NCBI RefSeq assembly: GCF_003003795.1
Contig: NZ_PVWK01000004.1
Span: forward strand, 1-64,000
Source: Stenomitos frigidus ULC18
GTDB lineage: Bacteria > Cyanobacteriota > Cyanobacteriia > Leptolyngbyales > Leptolyngbyaceae
Length of the DNA: 64,000 bases
Direction: 5' to 3'
Below are positions 26,500 through 35,066 of this stretch, in pieces. The position numbers were made by a program, and so were the translations under genes. Position 1 is the stretch's first letter; the number at the start of each line of letters is the position of its first letter. Under the pieces are notes generated by a model that saw only the letters and a program-made list of their open reading frames with translations, was not told the origin of the DNA and ran no database searches.

Positions 26500-27099
26500 A
26501 GCTTATCGCAGGTGAATGAACATTCGAGCAAACACAGGGTGAATCGTGACATCAACCATTGGTTAAGCCGCATTGACATCAGCTAGAGCTTGCAAGCCAG
26601 ATCGTTGAGTACTCGAATTGAGAGACATTGCAACGGTATCCTTGGCTGCTTGAATCTAGGACTCAAGCCAAGATCGGCAAAGATTGAAGTCCTTGCCGCG
26701 ATCGTCGCCAACGTGCTCGATCGCGATCGAACATGAAAAGCTCATAACTAGTCTCAAGGAGATTTTAAGGATGACTTGTTATAACAAATGTAGTCAAATT
26801 GACCGTATCGAATGGTTGGTCGGTTTAACGTGGTCTTTCAAGCGGTTGCTTTAGAACGCTTCACCTGTAATGCCTTATCTGTGGTATCTCAATCCTAAAG
26901 TTGACTTGAGAGGTTTAGTTCAGCCAGTGCCTTTGATTAATCAATGTAATTAATAAGGTTGTTTAATGTCCGTTTTCGTCGTTCACACTGATTCCGAACG
27001 TTGAGATTGAAGTGAGTTTTTTGAGTGGAAGAGACATTGCGTGATGGCTTGTTGCTTGAAAATACGAAAACTGATTAGTAGCACCGTACAACGAACGTT
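26500..27099. other. Divergent 600-bp control region amt / ACAD-fold gene
   Basis: No gene seen. It carries the perfect palindrome TTGTTATAACAA at 26776-26787, 277 bp before amt and 313 bp before the flavoprotein gene. I searched for GTA-N8-TAC (NtcA) spacing and found no convincing site. Confidence 0.6.
26776..26787. promoter_or_regulatory. Operator candidate TTGTTATAACAA (perfect copy)
   Basis: A perfect 12-bp palindrome in the divergent amt/flavoprotein control region. It is shared with 22599 (one change) and 23644 (two changes), so three promoter regions of the island carry it. Confidence 0.4.
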
Positions 27100-28533
27100 A
27101 TGACTGCCACAAAAACTTGGAATCGAGAAGAATTCTGGGGCTTGGGCTATGACTTTGATCCCCAATGGTTGCTCACACCTGCACAACAGAAGCTACAGGC
27201 CGCTTTAATTAATGTTTGTGCGTCTGTACTGCGTCCCAATGCGGTTGAATCCGATCGCGAGTTAATCTATCCGCGCAAAAACTTTGAAGCGTTGGCCTCT
27301 CTAGGGTTGCTGAGCTTATTTGTGCCCAAAGAATGGGGTGGGTTGGGCGAAAATCATACTTTTGCCGCGATGGTGGTGGAGACGATCGCGCGCTACGGAT
27401 GTCCCAGTACGGCGATGTGCTACACGATGCATTTGGGTGCAGTGGCAGCCGCGTTGTTTCGCTGTCATGACAATCCAGAACTACAGCAACTCTTGAAGCG
27501 ACTCGATCAGGATGTTTTGATCGGTACGCTATCCTACTCCGATCCAGAAACCGGATCACATTTCTGGTATCCCGTTTCATCCAAAGCTGAACGGGTGGCT
27601 AGCGGTTGGCAAGTTTCCAAAAAAGCCTCCTGGACGACCTCAGCAGGCTTTGCCGATTGGTATATTGTGCAAACCACTAGTCCTGAATTTGACGGCAATT
27701 ATGCTGATTTATCTTGCTTTCTCATTTACAGCGATGAGATTAAAGCCGAACCTCACAAATGGGATGCGTTAGGGCTGCGCGGCAATCAATCGGGCACCCT
27801 GCATGTAGATGGTGTCACGGTACCCTTTGAGCGCATGGTCGGACCGAAAGGTGATGGCACTGCCTCAAACGACGAAATTGTTGATCCGTTTTTCTTGCTC
27901 TGTTCCTCTGCCTGCTGGAACGGCATTGCGATGGGCGCGATCGATATTGCCAAACGCCATGTGACCCGCAAGAAGCATGTGGATGTGGGAATGCGGGTGG
28001 CCGATTATCCCACCATTCAAGACTATTTTGGTGAAGCGATTATTGATACCAACGCCTGTCGATCGTTCACGTTCTCAATGGGTAAACTGATGGATGAATT
28101 AACCGATCACTGCGATTGGTCAATTCACAAAGACCTGGCAGCGTTGCCCCGTTCTGCTTACTTGCCCTGGTACTGGCAGATTAAGTTTGCGGCGGCAAAA
28201 AACGTGGCGCATGTGTGCGACAAGATGCTCCATGCCTGCGGTGGCTCTGGCTTTAAAAAGGATATGGAAATTGAACGCTATTTGCGGGATGGCAAGGCGG
28301 GTTGGGTAATGGGTCCGACCAACGAAGTGTTGCGGCAGTTTGTGGGTAAATATGCGCTGTTGGGCATGGAGTCGTTGGATTATTGGAATCAGAGTGTGAA
28401 TGAGCGCGTACTGCATAACGAAGTGAAGAAATTGGATGCGGATGGTAAGCGCAAGCTGGCAGAAAGTTTGCTGGCGCAAGCGGCTGAAGAGGAGGCAAAA
28501 CCTGCCAAAACGTTAGTTAGTAGTTCGGTATAG
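27100..28533 (+). CDS. Acyl-CoA-dehydrogenase-fold flavoprotein, catalytic Glu not conserved
   Basis: A 477-residue ACAD-superfamily protein with N-terminal helices, a middle beta domain (LIGTLSYSDPETGSHFWYPV, FAD-contact region) and a C-terminal helical domain. The segment that in most ACADs reads YEGTNE is here MGPTNE (in WVMGPTNEVLRQ), so the usual catalytic Glu is Gly. Family members lacking this Glu include flavin monooxygenases and nitroalkane oxidase, so a CoA thioester substrate should not be assumed; some true ACADs place the base elsewhere. The chain is longer than typical ACADs (about 380) because of extra C-terminal residues. It heads a plus-strand run with the permease 48 bp downstream. 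Confidence 0.85.
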   Translation: MTATKTWNREEFWGLGYDFDPQWLLTPAQQKLQAALINVCASVLRPNAVESDRELIYPRKNFEALASLGLLSLFVPKEWGGLGENHTFAAMVVETIARYGCPSTAMCYTMHLGAVAAALFRCHDNPELQQLLKRLDQDVLIGTLSYSDPETGSHFWYPVSSKAERVASGWQVSKKASWTTSAGFADWYIVQTTSPEFDGNYADLSCFLIYSDEIKAEPHKWDALGLRGNQSGTLHVDGVTVPFERMVGPKGDGTASNDEIVDPFFLLCSSACWNGIAMGAIDIAKRHVTRKKHVDVGMRVADYPTIQDYFGEAIIDTNACRSFTFSMGKLMDELTDHCDWSIHKDLAALPRSAYLPWYWQIKFAAAKNVAHVCDKMLHACGGSGFKKDMEIERYLRDGKAGWVMGPTNEVLRQFVGKYALLGMESLDYWNQSVNERVLHNEVKKLDADGKRKLAESLLAQAAEEEAKPAKTLVSSSV

Positions 28534-28581
28534 AGTCATGAGTAACCCTTACACGTATCTTATGAGGCTTGGTGTAGAACA

Positions 28582-30084
28582 ATGACGATCAATGAAGTAG
28601 TGACTCCGATCGCCGAAGTGAGTCAGCCTGGGCTACGACGCACGATCGGATGGAAAGATGCCTTTTGGATTTCGAGTGGTGCGTCGACGATCGTCCTACT
28701 GTCGATCGGGTCGATGGCAGCCACACTGGGAACACCCTCCTGGCTGGTGTGGACAATTTCATCCATCATCGGCTTTGTCCAGCTTTTTATCTATGCTGAA
28801 ATCGCTGGGCTGTTTCCCAACAAGTCGGGCGGCGCATCGGTGTATGGTTCAGTCGCGTGGATTCGCTACAACAAGCTGTTTGCACCCATTAACGTCTGGG
28901 CATACTGGTTAGCCTGGTCGCCTGTGCTAGCGCTCTCCTCCGCGCTGGCTGGCAGCTACATCGTGACCGCCTTTTTTGCGGATACCGCCTTCGGCAGTTT
29001 TTCCATGACGCTGTTGGATTTATCCGCGATCTTGCCGGGAATTAAACTATCGCTCAGTACACCCATTTTGATCGGCATTGTCATTTTGCTTGCCAGTTTC
29101 TACATTCAGCATTCGGGCGTGATGCGAACTGCCAGAACGCAATTTGTGCTGGCACTGTTGTCGTTGATTCCCATCGCGCTGCTGGGCATTGTGCCACTGC
29201 TGTTAGGCAAGGTGAATTTTGCGAACTTCTCACCGTTTTTGCTTCAGGGTACAACGAGTTGGTTCAGCAAAGAGTCGTTTACGCTGATCATGGGTGGGAT
29301 GTTTATTGCTGCCTGGACGACCTATGCGGCTGAGACCGCTGTTTGCTACACCAGCGAATTCAAAGATCCATCCAAAGACAACGTGCGGGCGATCGGGTCG
29401 TCTGGTATTCTCGCTTTCCTTTGCTACACGATTTTGCCCTTTTCCTTCCTGGGCGTACTGGGTATGGCGAATCTCACCGATCCAGCGTTTGTGGCTGGTG
29501 ATCCACAGGCGGCGATCGTAAAATTAGCTGAAATTACTTTTGGAAGCGGATCAGGTAAACTCATCACGCTGATGCTGATTTTTGCCCTGGTCTTATCGAT
29601 TAGTACAGCTATGGCAGGTGGCTCTCGCACGTTGTATCAAGGCTCGGTAGATGGATTGCTGCCACGTTATCTAAGTAGTGTGAATAGCCACGGTGTACCG
29701 ACAAAAGCCATGTGGACAGATCTGGCATTCAACATTTTCTTGTTGACTCTGGGTAGTCCGATTTTTGTGCTGGCAGCCTCCAGCGTTGCTTACGTGCTTT
29801 GTATCGCGATGGATATGAATGCGGGTTGGATGCATCGACTCCAGCGTCCTAATGTCTATCGCCCCTACCGCGCGCCGGATTGGTTGATCTTTGTGGGTGG
29901 CCCTGTACTTTCCTTATTGAACCTGGCATTCATCTTCTTTGGTGCCAATGTGTTTGCACCGAATGCGCTGTGGTATGGTTTGGCCGCGATCGCGATCGTG
30001 CTTCCCATCTTTTACTACCGTCACTATGTGGTGGATAAAGGTATTTGGCCCGAAGCAGCTCGACGGGATCTGGGCATTGAGTAG
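28582..30084 (+). CDS. APC-superfamily amino acid/amine permease
   Basis: A 500-residue transporter with about 12 hydrophobic helices. The N-terminal helix begins after the WKDAFWISSGAST stretch, where the discontinuous first helix of APC carriers with its substrate-binding backbone lies. The segments GLFPNKSGGASVYGSV and AWTTYAAETAVCYTSEF are typical of the amino acid/polyamine/organocation superfamily. It sits directly behind the flavoprotein gene and before the creatininase-like gene, so it likely imports the pathway substrate. Which amino acid or amine is carried cannot be read from the sequence. Confidence 0.9.
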   Translation: MTINEVVTPIAEVSQPGLRRTIGWKDAFWISSGASTIVLLSIGSMAATLGTPSWLVWTISSIIGFVQLFIYAEIAGLFPNKSGGASVYGSVAWIRYNKLFAPINVWAYWLAWSPVLALSSALAGSYIVTAFFADTAFGSFSMTLLDLSAILPGIKLSLSTPILIGIVILLASFYIQHSGVMRTARTQFVLALLSLIPIALLGIVPLLLGKVNFANFSPFLLQGTTSWFSKESFTLIMGGMFIAAWTTYAAETAVCYTSEFKDPSKDNVRAIGSSGILAFLCYTILPFSFLGVLGMANLTDPAFVAGDPQAAIVKLAEITFGSGSGKLITLMLIFALVLSISTAMAGGSRTLYQGSVDGLLPRYLSSVNSHGVPTKAMWTDLAFNIFLLTLGSPIFVLAASSVAYVLCIAMDMNAGWMHRLQRPNVYRPYRAPDWLIFVGGPVLSLLNLAFIFFGANVFAPNALWYGLAAIAIVLPIFYYRHYVVDKGIWPEAARRDLGIE

Positions 30085-30117
30085 CGATCGCTGGATTCAA
30101 AGATGTTGTTTTCATGT

Positions 30118-30144
30118 GTAGGGATGTTAATGTAACGTCCCTAC
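30118..30144. repeat. Dispersed palindrome, copy 2
   Basis: A 27-bp copy of the GTAGGGAC..GTCCCTAC family with a 3-nt loop and one arm mismatch (GATGTTA). It lies between the APC permease and the creatininase-like gene, which are codirectional, so it could lower read-through into the latter. Confidence 0.85.
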
Positions 30145-30171
30145 AGTGAGGTTTTTGAGCAATGGTTCATA

Positions 30172-30936
30172 ATGTCTAAACCCGTCTTGTGGGAAGAGTT
30201 GACCTGGGAGCAAATTACTGAGTTGCGCGATCGCGGCATGAACACAGTGATTTTGCCGATTGGCGCAACGGAGCAACACGCCTTACATTTGCCTGTTGGT
30301 GTGGATACTCTCTCAGCGACAGCGGTTGCTTACGGAGTTTCAGCCGCAACGGGAATTCCAGTTTTGCCTGCGTTGCCCTACGGGTGTTCGCTCGGTCACT
30401 CTAAGAAATGGGCAGGCACGATTTCATTACGACCAGAGACACTGTCAGCGCTGATTCTCGAAATTGCGGAATGGGTGGTGAGTGCAGGCTTCACGCGGCT
30501 GGTATTGCTCAACGGTCATGTGACGAATTGGGCACCGTTGCGGTGTGGGTTGGAGAATGTGAGACATCAATATCCCGATCTCCGCATTGCGCTGCGATCT
30601 CTGTGGGAAATTTCGTCTACAATTCATGAGTTTTATCACCATGATGCAGCAAACTTTCATGCTAACTGTGCCGAAACATCAGTGATGCTGGCACTACGTC
30701 CCGATCTGGTGCAGATTGAGAAGGCAATGGATGAACCCGATCGGTCTGCCCATTGCTTTTTTGCCTACACGGTGGATCAGGAAAGTGTTCACGGTGGAGT
30801 GGGTACGCCCAGTAAAGCCGATGAGGGTTTTGGGCAAACCATTCTCGACGCCTGTATCACCGAATTAAGTGCCCAGTTGCAGCAGGCAATGGTGGAAAAA
30901 ACACCGCTGGAGACACTGCCGCCGTTGTTGCCGTAA
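30172..30936 (+). CDS. Creatininase-family metal-dependent amidohydrolase
   Basis: A 254-residue creatininase-fold hydrolase. The binuclear metal site is visible: Glu34 and His36 in GATEQHALHL, Asp45 in PVGVD, His in LNGHVTN and Glu in HANCAETSVM. The family cleaves amide bonds in cyclic or N-substituted substrates (creatinine, formamidopyrimidine intermediates, and the MftE peptide). Here it lies 235 bp before tandem GlnT-like ligases, and it may cleave an amide made or used by them. No creatinase or sarcosine oxidase is in the window, so true creatinine breakdown is not indicated. Confidence 0.88.
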   Translation: MSKPVLWEELTWEQITELRDRGMNTVILPIGATEQHALHLPVGVDTLSATAVAYGVSAATGIPVLPALPYGCSLGHSKKWAGTISLRPETLSALILEIAEWVVSAGFTRLVLLNGHVTNWAPLRCGLENVRHQYPDLRIALRSLWEISSTIHEFYHHDAANFHANCAETSVMLALRPDLVQIEKAMDEPDRSAHCFFAYTVDQESVHGGVGTPSKADEGFGQTILDACITELSAQLQQAMVEKTPLETLPPLLP

Positions 30937-30940
30937 GGGT

Positions 30941-30996
<56 letters not shown>

Positions 30997-31070
30997 CTAA
31001 AATCGATGTCAATGACCAACAGCAGGAACTAATACCAATTCTTTTTGAAGATGCATAGAATAACGAATTC

Positions 31071-31169
31071 TAGGTTGGGTTGAACAGCATGAAACCCCTA
31101 GCGCAGCCATACCAAAGGCTTTACGCCAGTATTAGTACTGTTGGGTTTCGTTAGACTCAACCTAACCTA
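31071..31169. mobile_element. MITE-like element, about 99 bp
   Basis: The left end begins TAGGTTGGGTTGA and the right end, read in reverse complement, begins TAGGTTAGGTTGA. The match continues through GAAACCC on both sides, giving imperfect terminal inverted repeats of about 27 bp. It has no coding capacity. A target duplication is not evident. Short repeats with AGGTTGGGTT...AAACCCAAC are widespread in cyanobacterial spacers. Confidence 0.6.
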
Positions 31170-31218
31170 CAGTTCTGATTCAAAACCAAGCGTTAGAAAT
31201 TAGTAGCCAATCCTGTGC

Positions 31219-31246
31219 TGAACGCTGAACGCTGATAGCTGACCGC
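31219..31246. repeat. Heptamer array TGAACGC/TGACCGC, four units
   Basis: TGAACGC x2, TGATAGC and TGACCGC: reverse-complement orientation to the array at 30941. It ends 30 bp before the first GlnT-like gene. Confidence 0.85.
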
Positions 31247-31276
31247 TGTTTAAATAAATGATGGGATACGAGTGAT

Positions 31277-32635
31277 ATGGATGAAGTATTAACTGACTTT
31301 CAGGCATTGAAGACAACGCTCAAAGAGAAAGGGGTGAAATACGCGATCGCCAGCTTTGTGGATTTGCATGGGATGTGCAAAGCCAAGATGGTGCCGCTGA
31401 CGCACTTTGAGCAGATGATGCAAGGGTCAGAACTGTTCACTGGAGCGGCGTTGAATGGCGTACCGCAGGAAATCAATGACGAAGAAGTGGCAACGATGCC
31501 CGATCCTGCGAGTGCGACTGTTTTACCCTGGAACTCAGAAATTGCCTGGTTTGCAAGCGATCTGTATGTGGGTGGCAAACCGTTTGAAGCGTGCTGTCGT
31601 AGTATCTTGAAAAACGCTCTGAAGCAAGCAGCAGATATGGGGTTTCAGTTCAATCTGGGCATTGAAACCGAGTTTTTTATCTTTAAAGACACCGCGGATG
31701 GTGGGTTTAGACCTGTGAGCGATCGCGACACGATCGCCAAAGCGGCATACGCGGTGCCAACGCTGCTGGACAATTACAACATTCTGGATACGATCGTCAG
31801 TGCGATGAACCAGTTGGGTTGGGGCGTATACTCCTTCGACCACGAAGATGCACAAGGGCAATTTGAAACGGATTTTGGGTATTGTGATGCGCTGACGATG
31901 AGCGATCGGCTCACTTTTTTCCGCTTGATGGTGAAAGAGCTTGCCCGACAGCACGGTTATTTTGCCAGCTTCATGCCCAAACCCTACTCCAATCAAACGG
32001 GCAGCGGCGCACACTACAACATGTCGCTGTCAGACATCAAGACGGGTGAAAATCTCTTTCTGAGCAACGACGATCCGCGCGGCTGTAAGCTATCCACACT
32101 GGGCTATCAATTTATTGCCGGTATTCTCAAACATGCGCCTGCGATCTGTGCGGTGATTGCGCCGACGGTCAACAGCTACAAACGGCTCGTGGCGCAGGGC
32201 AGTATGTCGGGCTTTACGTGGGCACCCGTTTACATTTGCTACGGCAACAATAATCGTACCAACATGCTGCGGATTCCGCTAGCGGGTGGACGTGTGGAAT
32301 GCCGTGCTGCGGATATTTCGACCAATCTTTACCTCGGTGCTGCCATGATTCTCACGGCTGGGTTGGAGGGTATCCGCGAGGGACTCGATCCCGGTGAGCC
32401 GCATACCGAGAATATGTACAAATACACAGCTCAAGAACGCATGGCAAAAGGTATTCAAAGCTTGCCGCGTACCTTGGGTGAGGCGATCGAGTCCTTTGCT
32501 GCCGATCCATTGGGTGAAACGGTGATGGGGGCACTCATGTATCAGACCTATATCGACTTCAAAACTCAGGAATGGCTGGAGTATCATAACCATATTTCCG
32601 ATTGGGAACGGCAGCGCTACCTGAAATTCTTTTAA
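31277..32635 (+). CDS. glnT: GlnT-type glutamine-synthetase-family ligase, paralogue 1
   Basis: A 452-residue type III (GlnT) GS-family ligase, the class that also contains gamma-glutamylmethylamide synthetases. Active-site motifs are complete: NLGIETEFF, DHEDAQGQFETDF, GSGAHYNMS, NNRTNMLRIP and GRVECRAADISTN. It probably ligates glutamate to ammonia or an amine with ATP. It is a close tandem copy of the gene at 32707. The two differ little except in residues about 132-180 (after FIFKD), where paralogue 1 reads AAYAVPTLLDNYNIL. Retention of two near-copies points to different substrates or regulation. The start has an ATG with a GA-rich but weak ribosome binding site. Confidence 0.9.
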   Translation: MDEVLTDFQALKTTLKEKGVKYAIASFVDLHGMCKAKMVPLTHFEQMMQGSELFTGAALNGVPQEINDEEVATMPDPASATVLPWNSEIAWFASDLYVGGKPFEACCRSILKNALKQAADMGFQFNLGIETEFFIFKDTADGGFRPVSDRDTIAKAAYAVPTLLDNYNILDTIVSAMNQLGWGVYSFDHEDAQGQFETDFGYCDALTMSDRLTFFRLMVKELARQHGYFASFMPKPYSNQTGSGAHYNMSLSDIKTGENLFLSNDDPRGCKLSTLGYQFIAGILKHAPAICAVIAPTVNSYKRLVAQGSMSGFTWAPVYICYGNNNRTNMLRIPLAGGRVECRAADISTNLYLGAAMILTAGLEGIREGLDPGEPHTENMYKYTAQERMAKGIQSLPRTLGEAIESFAADPLGETVMGALMYQTYIDFKTQEWLEYHNHISDWERQRYLKFF

Positions 32636-32706
32636 AGATTCAAACTTCAAGGCTGCTCATCCTCTATGCTTGCTTCTAGCCGTATCTTTAGCCATTGGGA
32701 GACTCT

Positions 32707-34068
32707 ATGGGTGGACTGTTCTCGTCTGATTTACAAGAACTGAAGCTAGCGCTCAAAGAGAAAGGGGTGAAATACGCGATCGCCAGCTTTGTAGACATTC
32801 ATGGCATGTGCAAAGCCAAAATGGTGCCGCTGACGCACTTTGAGCAGATGATGCAAGGGTCAGAACTGTTCACTGGAGCGGCGTTGGATGGCGTACCGCA
32901 GGAAATCAACGATGAAGAAGTGGCCACGATGCCCGATCCTGCTAGTGCCACTGTTCTGCCCTGGAACTCAGAAATGGCTTGGTTTGCCAGCGATCTGTAT
33001 GTAGGTGGTAAGCCCTTTGAAGCATGCTGTCGCAGCATTTTGAAAAATGCCCTCAAGCAGGCAGCAGATATGGGCTTTCAGTTCAACCTGGGGATTGAAA
33101 CAGAGTTTTTCATCCTTAAAGAAGGTGAGGACGGCAAAGCTGCCCCAGTGAGCGATCGCGATATCCTGGCTAAACCCTGCTACGACCTGCAAGGGCTACT
33201 CGACAACTACGCCTGGGTGGATGAAATTGTGCAGGCGATGAACCATCTAGGTTGGGATGTTTATTCCTTTGATCATGAAGATGGGAACGGTCAGTTTGAA
33301 ACCGATTTCACCTACTGCGATGCGCTGACGATGGCCGATCGTCTCACCTTCTTTCGGTTGATGGTCAAAGAAATCGCCCGTAAACATGGCTACTTTGCCA
33401 GCTTTATGCCCAAGCCCTTTGCTGATCGCACAGGCAGTGGCGCTCATTACAATATGTCGCTGGCAGACCTCAAGACGGGTCAGAATGTCTTTGTCAATGA
33501 GTCTGATCCGCGTGGCTGCAAGCTGTCCACACTGGGTTATCAGTTCATTGCAGGCATTCTCAAACATGCGCCAGCCATTTGTGCGGTGATTGCACCCACA
33601 GTCAACAGCTACAAGCGGCTGGTCGCGCAGGGCAGTATGTCGGGCTTTACGTGGGCACCCGTTTACATCTGTTACGGCAACAATAATCGCACCAACATGC
33701 TACGGATTCCCCTGGCAGGTGGACGTGTGGAATGCCGTGCTGCAGACATTTCTAGCAATCTCTATCTGGGTGCGGCGATGATTCTCACCGCTGGACTAGA
33801 AGGTATCCGAGAGGGACTTGATCCAGGTGAACCTCACGCTGAGAACATGTACAAGTACTCGAAAGCAGAGCTGAAAACAATGGGCATTCAAACCTTGCCC
33901 CGCACGTTGGGAGACGCGATCGAGTCTTTTGCTGCCGATCCATTGGGCGAGCAGGTGATGGGTTCATTGATGTATCAGACGTATATTGATTTCAAGTCGC
34001 AAGAATGGCAGGAGTATCACACGCATGTTTCGGACTGGGAAATCCAACGCTATCTGAAGTTTTTCTAA
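32707..34068 (+). CDS. glnT: GlnT-type glutamine-synthetase-family ligase, paralogue 2
   Basis: A 453-residue tandem copy of the preceding gene, 71 bp downstream. The start is taken at the ATG at 32707 with GGGAG about 6 nt before it; a TTG 12 bp upstream is also open. All catalytic motifs of the family are present (NLGIETEFF, DHEDGNGQFETDF, GSGAHYNMS, NNRTNMLRIP, GRVECRAADISSN). Divergence from paralogue 1 is concentrated in residues about 133-185 (EGEDGKAAPVSDRD, CYDLQGLLDNYAWV), near the start of the region that shapes the glutamate/amine side, while long flanks are identical. It is followed by two nested palindromes and the MOSC gene. Confidence 0.9.
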   Translation: MGGLFSSDLQELKLALKEKGVKYAIASFVDIHGMCKAKMVPLTHFEQMMQGSELFTGAALDGVPQEINDEEVATMPDPASATVLPWNSEMAWFASDLYVGGKPFEACCRSILKNALKQAADMGFQFNLGIETEFFILKEGEDGKAAPVSDRDILAKPCYDLQGLLDNYAWVDEIVQAMNHLGWDVYSFDHEDGNGQFETDFTYCDALTMADRLTFFRLMVKEIARKHGYFASFMPKPFADRTGSGAHYNMSLADLKTGQNVFVNESDPRGCKLSTLGYQFIAGILKHAPAICAVIAPTVNSYKRLVAQGSMSGFTWAPVYICYGNNNRTNMLRIPLAGGRVECRAADISSNLYLGAAMILTAGLEGIREGLDPGEPHAENMYKYSKAELKTMGIQTLPRTLGDAIESFAADPLGEQVMGSLMYQTYIDFKSQEWQEYHTHVSDWEIQRYLKFF

Positions 34069-34085
34069 AACCAAGAAACGCAAGC

Positions 34086-34104
34086 TAAGAAACCCGGTTT
34101 CTTA
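34086..34104. repeat. Palindrome TAAGAAACC-C-GGTTTCTTA
   Basis: A perfect 19-bp palindrome, enclosed by CAAGCT (34081) and AGCTTG (34111) as an outer stem. A partial copy (GAAACCCGGCTTCT) follows near 34132, and two more perfect copies lie at 37569-37601. It is found only in spacers here and could end transcription of the ligase pair. Confidence 0.75.
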
Positions 34105-34165
34105 ACGCAAAGCTTGTAACCAACCTGACCATCAGAAACCCGGCTTCTATTGAAAAGGAGTTTTT

Positions 34166-34969
34166 ATGCCAAGTGCATCTGCTACCGTTGGGACGATCGC
34201 CACTCTATGGCGCTATCCAGTGAAATCCATGATGGGTGAGGAGTTGAATGCCACGCAGATATTGGAGCGAGGCTTGCTGGGCGATCGCGCCTATGCCCTC
34301 ATTGATGTCGCCACAGGGAAAACCATCAGCGCCAAATCACCCCGTCGATGGGGCAAACTGTTTGACTGTCGGGCAGCAATGCAGACGCTATCGCAGGTAA
34401 AAATGACGCTGCCGGATGGGACAATCGTGTTTAGCGATGCGGCAACTGTAGAGCAAACGCTGTCGAATGCCTTTGGGCGTGCGGTGAAGCTGGAAACAAC
34501 CGCACCAACCGCTCCCAGCATTGAGATGTATACCCCCGACATCGATGAACTCCCGGATCACGACCAGATGTCGGATGCTGACATTCGCCCCGGCACTTTT
34601 TTCGATGCAGCCACGATCCATTTGCTGACGACCGCGACGATGAATCAATTGCAGTCGATCGCGCCCACATCACGCTTTGAAACCCGTCGTTTTCGTCCCA
34701 ATTTGGTGATTCAGCCTGCCAATGGTGCAACAGGTTTTGTGGAGAATGAATGGGTCGGCAGGACTCTGGCGATCGGTGATGAAGTCAAGCTCACTATCGA
34801 TATGCCCTGTCCCCGTTGTGTGATGACCACCATGCCGCAAGGGGAACTGCCCAACGATTTGGAAATTTTACGAACGGCTGTGAAACACAATGAGGGCAAT
34901 ATTGGAGTATATGCCAGCGTGCTTCACAGTGGCACTGTGAGACGAGGTGATGTGGTTCGTTTAGAGTAG
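34166..34969 (+). CDS. MOSC domain protein (mARC/YcbX-like)
   Basis: A 267-residue protein with an N-terminal MOSC_N beta-barrel (about 8-115, starting ATLWRYPVKSMMGEEL) and a MOSC domain (about 125-265). The Moco-binding cysteine region of mARC/YcbX proteins is recognisable as MPCPRCVMTT. mARC-type enzymes reduce N-hydroxylated substrates with an electron donor, often a fused or separate ferredoxin; no ferredoxin domain is present here. AAGGAG 7 nt before the ATG is the strongest ribosome binding site in the island. Its place beside oxidative and amine-ligating enzymes suggests handling of an N-oxygenated intermediate, which is inference. Confidence 0.9.
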   Translation: MPSASATVGTIATLWRYPVKSMMGEELNATQILERGLLGDRAYALIDVATGKTISAKSPRRWGKLFDCRAAMQTLSQVKMTLPDGTIVFSDAATVEQTLSNAFGRAVKLETTAPTAPSIEMYTPDIDELPDHDQMSDADIRPGTFFDAATIHLLTTATMNQLQSIAPTSRFETRRFRPNLVIQPANGATGFVENEWVGRTLAIGDEVKLTIDMPCPRCVMTTMPQGELPNDLEILRTAVKHNEGNIGVYASVLHSGTVRRGDVVRLE

Positions 34970-35035
34970 TCAGCGTTTAGCTTTGCGTGGATTGTTTGCG
35001 TTTTGAGTTGCTGCTGACCGCTGATCGCTGACTCC
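34970..35035. repeat. Inverted pair of short heptamer arrays
   Basis: TCAGCGT and TTAGCTT (34970-34983) stand opposite TGACCGC, TGATCGC and TGACTCC (35015-35035) in reverse orientation, in the 97-bp spacer between the MOSC and DUF1989-GcvT genes. Confidence 0.7.
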
Positions 35036-35066
35036 AATCAGTTCCATCAAGTAAACAGGCTGCACT

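Noticed and set aside
22590-26790. NtcA binding sites (GTA-N8-TAC) in front of amt and the GS-like gene
   Set aside because: No correctly spaced pair was found; the recurring palindrome is TTGTTATAACAA instead.
30172-30936. Creatinine degradation pathway
   Set aside because: Only a creatininase-fold hydrolase is present; no creatinase or complete sarcosine oxidase accompanies it.
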